DNA of 7,792 bases, from contig DUNF01000060.1 in NCBI GenBank assembly GCA_012839485.1, positions 1 through 7,792 on the forward strand, given 5' to 3'. The position numbers were made by a program, and so were the translations under genes. The DNA is from Acholeplasmataceae bacterium. GTDB taxonomy: Bacteria; Bacillota_I; Bacilli_A; ML615J-28; CAG-698. Position 1 is the first letter of the stretch. Every line of letters starts with the position of its first letter. Under the pieces are notes generated by a model, which was not told where the DNA came from, did not search any database, and worked only from the letters and a program-made list of their open reading frames with translations. Below are positions 5,559 through 7,792 of the stretch, piece after piece.

Positions 5559-7643
5559 ATGGAGAAACATATATATCGCAATAAGTTCATAGTTTTTTCT
5601 TTAGTCTTTTTTGTGTTAAATATTATCAATTCATATTTATCAAGTTGGACAAAAGTTAATGCTTTACCTAGTGCCTATCTTCGTGATTCATTTATGGTTG
5701 TAAATAGTATTATTGGAGATGCGGCCTTTTTTGCAGTGTTTTATGGATTAGGAATTTTAATATTTAAGAGCGATAATGCAAGGTATCGTTATATGATTGT
5801 CCTTACTACTTTCTTTTCTCTGTTATACTTTGCTTTAAGTGTTTTTATTTCTAACTATGGAATGTTTTTCTCATTTTGGAATTTAGATTTATTTACTCGT
5901 GATACGGGGGCAAGTGAATCATTTGTGTTTGTATTACAATCAATCTTTATAATTATTAGAGGAGGAAAAATAATTTTCTTTATTCCAATCATTATTCTAA
6001 CATTCCTTTACTATTATAAGTTTATTCGTAAAGAAGAAGAAAAGACTTTTTCATCTTCATTTCCTGGATTTAGAAGATGGTTAGGAGGTTTCGTTATTGC
6101 CTTCTTAGGAATCTTCTTTATGGGAAGTAGTTATGTAAGTTATAAGGAAGTAAATAAAGGAACTTGGTATGAAGATAATGCATCAGCTTTATATGCAGCT
6201 GAGTCAATGGGAGTATTTAATTATTATGTTTTCGAAGCTTTTGATTATGCTTTTAGCGAGAAAATACCAGAAAAGGATGATCTTATAGAAGAAAAGATAG
6301 CTGAACTAAAAATTAAATTAGAACAACACCAATACGTAAATCAAATAAATATTTTGGATGGACAAAATTATGGTCCTAACTTAGAGTATAAAGGCATTTA
6401 TGAAGATAAGAATTTAATTTTGATTCAAGCTGAATCGTTAAATCAATTTGTAATTGGGTTAGAGGTTTTAGTTGATGGCGATTATAAAGAGCTAACGCCT
6501 AACATTAATAAGATGCTTGAAAAATCAATTTACTTTAATAACTTTTATACAGCAGCTGGTATTGGTAATACTTCTGATTCTGAGTTTACTGTCTTAACTG
6601 GTTTATATCCAACAGGAAATAAATATACTGTTTTTAATCATGTTGGTGTTGATTTACCAACACTAGCAGAATCTTTTAAGAATGAAGACTATGTAACTAA
6701 ATCATACCATGCTAATGTAGGCTATTATTATGATCGTAAAAATGTTCATGTGAATAGTTATAATTTTGATGAACATATATCGGAAGAAGACTTAAAAGAA
6801 TTAGGTGTTTATGATGAAAATAGAATAGTTCATCGTTGGATAAGTGATTTAGATTTGCTTAGATATGTGGCTAGTGATGTGAAGACCATAAACGATCAAG
6901 GAAAGAAGTTTTTTGGGATGCCAATTACAATTTCTACGCATATGCCATATGAAGAGGATCTTAATTTATTTTTAGAAAAGGATCGTTTCTTTAGTGCTGA
7001 TTATTCATCAATAGAATATCCGCTACTAGGTTATTTAGAACATATTAGTTATATGGATTTTTGTTTTGGTCAGTTCTTAGCAGAGTTAGAAACATTAGGA
7101 GTATTAGATAATACGATTATTGCTTTTTACGGAGATCACGGAAACTCTATTGATTTCTTAGATACAATGGTGCCTAATGCAAACTTATTTAGAAATAAAT
7201 TTAGGACAATGTATGAGATAGAATTGGGAAGGAAAGATTTAGAAAGACGTTTTGTTCAGAGAATGTTACTTTCAAGAGTTCCTTTTGTAATCTATGATCA
7301 TAATCGTACTGAGGCCCCAGTAATTCAAGATAAAGTTCGCAACACAACTGTAGTTTCTAGAACAATTTCCAATCTATTTAATTTAAAACAAGAATATTAT
7401 TTTGGAATAGATGGTTTATCTAATCAACCATTCTTTGCTTATTGCCCAAGAAATAACAATATTTATATCGGTGATATGATTATTTCTAGTCAATCGGGAG
7501 AATATTTTGATTGTGATGACGTTGTTAATTATGATGCATATCGAAGAAATCTTATTATTAAAAAGTATAAAGATTTGAAAGATTTTAATGATAAACTTTT
7601 AGAGTTAAAAGTTTTTCCTGCTTTAGAAGAAGCAGAAGAATAA
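5559..7643 (+). CDS. LtaS-like LTA synthase family protein, membrane-anchored phosphoglycerol transferase/sulfatase
   Basis: Predicted transferase of the alkaline phosphatase superfamily. LtaS enzymes move glycerol phosphate from phosphatidylglycerol onto a glycolipid-anchored chain outside the membrane. The ATG at 5559 gives 694 aa. An in-frame ATG at 5523 is rejected because it lies upstream of the -10, whereas AGGAG sits 7 nt before 5559. Five hydrophobic segments fit the LtaS topology (about 10-30, 43-69, 77-99, 137-154, 174-195). A linker leads to the extracellular domain from about 284. Presumed Mn and nucleophile residues are E292 (IQAES), T338 (GNTSDSEF) and D526-H527 (YGDHG). H384, R393 and H461 match S. 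aureus substrate-pocket residues H347, R356 and H416; Y391 stands where LtaS has W354. The length is near the usual 640-720. The protein could be the polymerase, an LtaP-like primase or a related phosphoglycerol transferase. The family is certain and the exact substrate is not. Confidence 0.9.
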   Translation: MEKHIYRNKFIVFSLVFFVLNIINSYLSSWTKVNALPSAYLRDSFMVVNSIIGDAAFFAVFYGLGILIFKSDNARYRYMIVLTTFFSLLYFALSVFISNYGMFFSFWNLDLFTRDTGASESFVFVLQSIFIIIRGGKIIFFIPIIILTFLYYYKFIRKEEEKTFSSSFPGFRRWLGGFVIAFLGIFFMGSSYVSYKEVNKGTWYEDNASALYAAESMGVFNYYVFEAFDYAFSEKIPEKDDLIEEKIAELKIKLEQHQYVNQINILDGQNYGPNLEYKGIYEDKNLILIQAESLNQFVIGLEVLVDGDYKELTPNINKMLEKSIYFNNFYTAAGIGNTSDSEFTVLTGLYPTGNKYTVFNHVGVDLPTLAESFKNEDYVTKSYHANVGYYYDRKNVHVNSYNFDEHISEEDLKELGVYDENRIVHRWISDLDLLRYVASDVKTINDQGKKFFGMPITISTHMPYEEDLNLFLEKDRFFSADYSSIEYPLLGYLEHISYMDFCFGQFLAELETLGVLDNTIIAFYGDHGNSIDFLDTMVPNANLFRNKFRTMYEIELGRKDLERRFVQRMLLSRVPFVIYDHNRTEAPVIQDKVRNTTVVSRTISNLFNLKQEYYFGIDGLSNQPFFAYCPRNNNIYIGDMIISSQSGEYFDCDDVVNYDAYRRNLIIKKYKDLKDFNDKLLELKVFPALEEAEE

Positions 7644-7661
7644 AAGTAGAATAGATCGTTT

Positions 7662-7694
7662 AAAGAGTGTAGCTTTTAGCGCTACACTCTTTTT
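7662..7694 (+). terminator. Rho-independent terminator after the LTA synthase-family gene
   Basis: AAAGAGTGTAGC (7662-7673) is perfectly complementary to GCTACACTCTTT (7681-7692), giving a 12-bp stem with a 7-nt loop (TTTTAGC) and a run of T to 7694. It begins 19 nt after the stop codon. The opposite strand has only a short T stretch after the stem, so it is mainly a + strand terminator. Confidence 0.92.
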
Positions 7695-7705
7695 GATTAT
7701 ACTCC

Positions 7706-7749
7706 TTGCAAGAAAAGGCTAATTATTATATAATATATTAATAAAGGAG
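7706..7749 (+). promoter_or_regulatory. Sigma-A-type promoter and ribosome binding site of the 3' partial gene
   Basis: TTGCAA (7706-7711, 4 of 6 to the -35 consensus) is separated by exactly 17 nt from a consensus TATAAT (7729-7734). AAAGGAG (7743-7749) lies 5 nt before the ATG at 7755. The predicted transcription start, near 7740-7742, again falls just ahead of the Shine-Dalgarno sequence. The -35 sits inside the 8-bp palindrome CTTGCAAG (7705-7712), with no other evidence for an operator. Confidence 0.8.
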
Positions 7750-7754
7750 CGAGT

Positions 7755-7792
7755 ATGGATAAAGTTATTTCCGCTTTTTTTGAAGAAAAAAA
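7755..7792 (+). CDS. Start of an unidentified gene (3' end beyond window)
   Basis: An open frame begins at ATG 7755 behind a good promoter and AAAGGAG, and runs 12 codons (MDKVISAFFEEK) plus two bases to the window edge without a stop. The initiation signals make it very likely a real gene, transcribed independently of the upstream unit. Twelve residues are too few to assign a family and no function is proposed. Confidence 0.7.
   Translation, partial: MDKVISAFFEEK

Noticed and set aside
6216..6250. Possible signal peptidase cleavage site near the Y-A-A stretch after the fifth membrane segment of the LtaS-like protein
   Set aside because: S. aureus LtaS is cleaved after an A-Y-A motif in this linker region, but no proper A-x-A motif is visible here, so cleavage cannot be supported from sequence.
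7674..7683. Alternative small hairpin AGC/GCT inside the second terminator loop
   Set aside because: Only three base pairs with no loop. It cannot compete with the 12-bp terminator stem and shows no sign of an attenuator.
7705..7712. CTTGCAAG palindrome overlapping the -35 as an operator
   Set aside because: An 8-bp palindrome is short, occurs once and contains the -35 itself. There is no second copy or recognised regulator consensus.

Overview
The window is AT-rich and uses the standard bacterial code: TGG encodes Trp and gcvPB ends in TGA. Genes are packed on the + strand with Gram-positive-type AGGAGG ribosome binding sites. The split GcvPA/GcvPB glycine decarboxylase and the five-helix LtaS-type sulfatase point to a low-GC Bacillota-like organism, such as an Erysipelotrichia, RF39 or Acholeplasma-like relative, rather than a code-4 Mycoplasma. 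This placement is an inference from gene style, not from a marker gene.

Positions 1-5472 hold an essentially complete glycine cleavage operon in the order gcvT-gcvH-gcvPA-gcvPB-lpd. gcvT lacks only a few N-terminal residues, cut off by the window edge. Junctions are very tight: a 9-nt gap, then overlaps of 8, 1 and 4 nt, which implies one mRNA and translational coupling. GcvPA/GcvPB (P-protein) decarboxylates glycine onto the lipoyl arm of GcvH. GcvT passes the methylene group to tetrahydrofolate and releases ammonia. Lpd reoxidises the dihydrolipoyl arm with NAD+. The usual catalytic residues are present in all five proteins. The operon ends at a strong intrinsic terminator that begins inside the lpd stop codon.

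Positions 5503-7694 form a separate unit: an extended -10 promoter, a membrane-anchored LtaS-family phosphoglycerol transferase of 694 aa (start corrected to 5559), and a second strong terminator. Its product would build or modify polyglycerol-phosphate polymers on the outer face of the membrane.

Positions 7695-7792 hold a near-consensus promoter, a ribosome binding site and the first 12 codons of an unidentified gene that leaves the window.

This is mostly conventional housekeeping sequence. I found no mobile element, CRISPR array, tRNA or rRNA, and no clear new system. The points worth checking are a graded series of ribosome binding sites across the gcv operon, a shortened dihydrolipoamide dehydrogenase, a Trp-to-Tyr change in the presumed substrate pocket of the LTA synthase, and promoters placed almost directly against the Shine-Dalgarno sequence.
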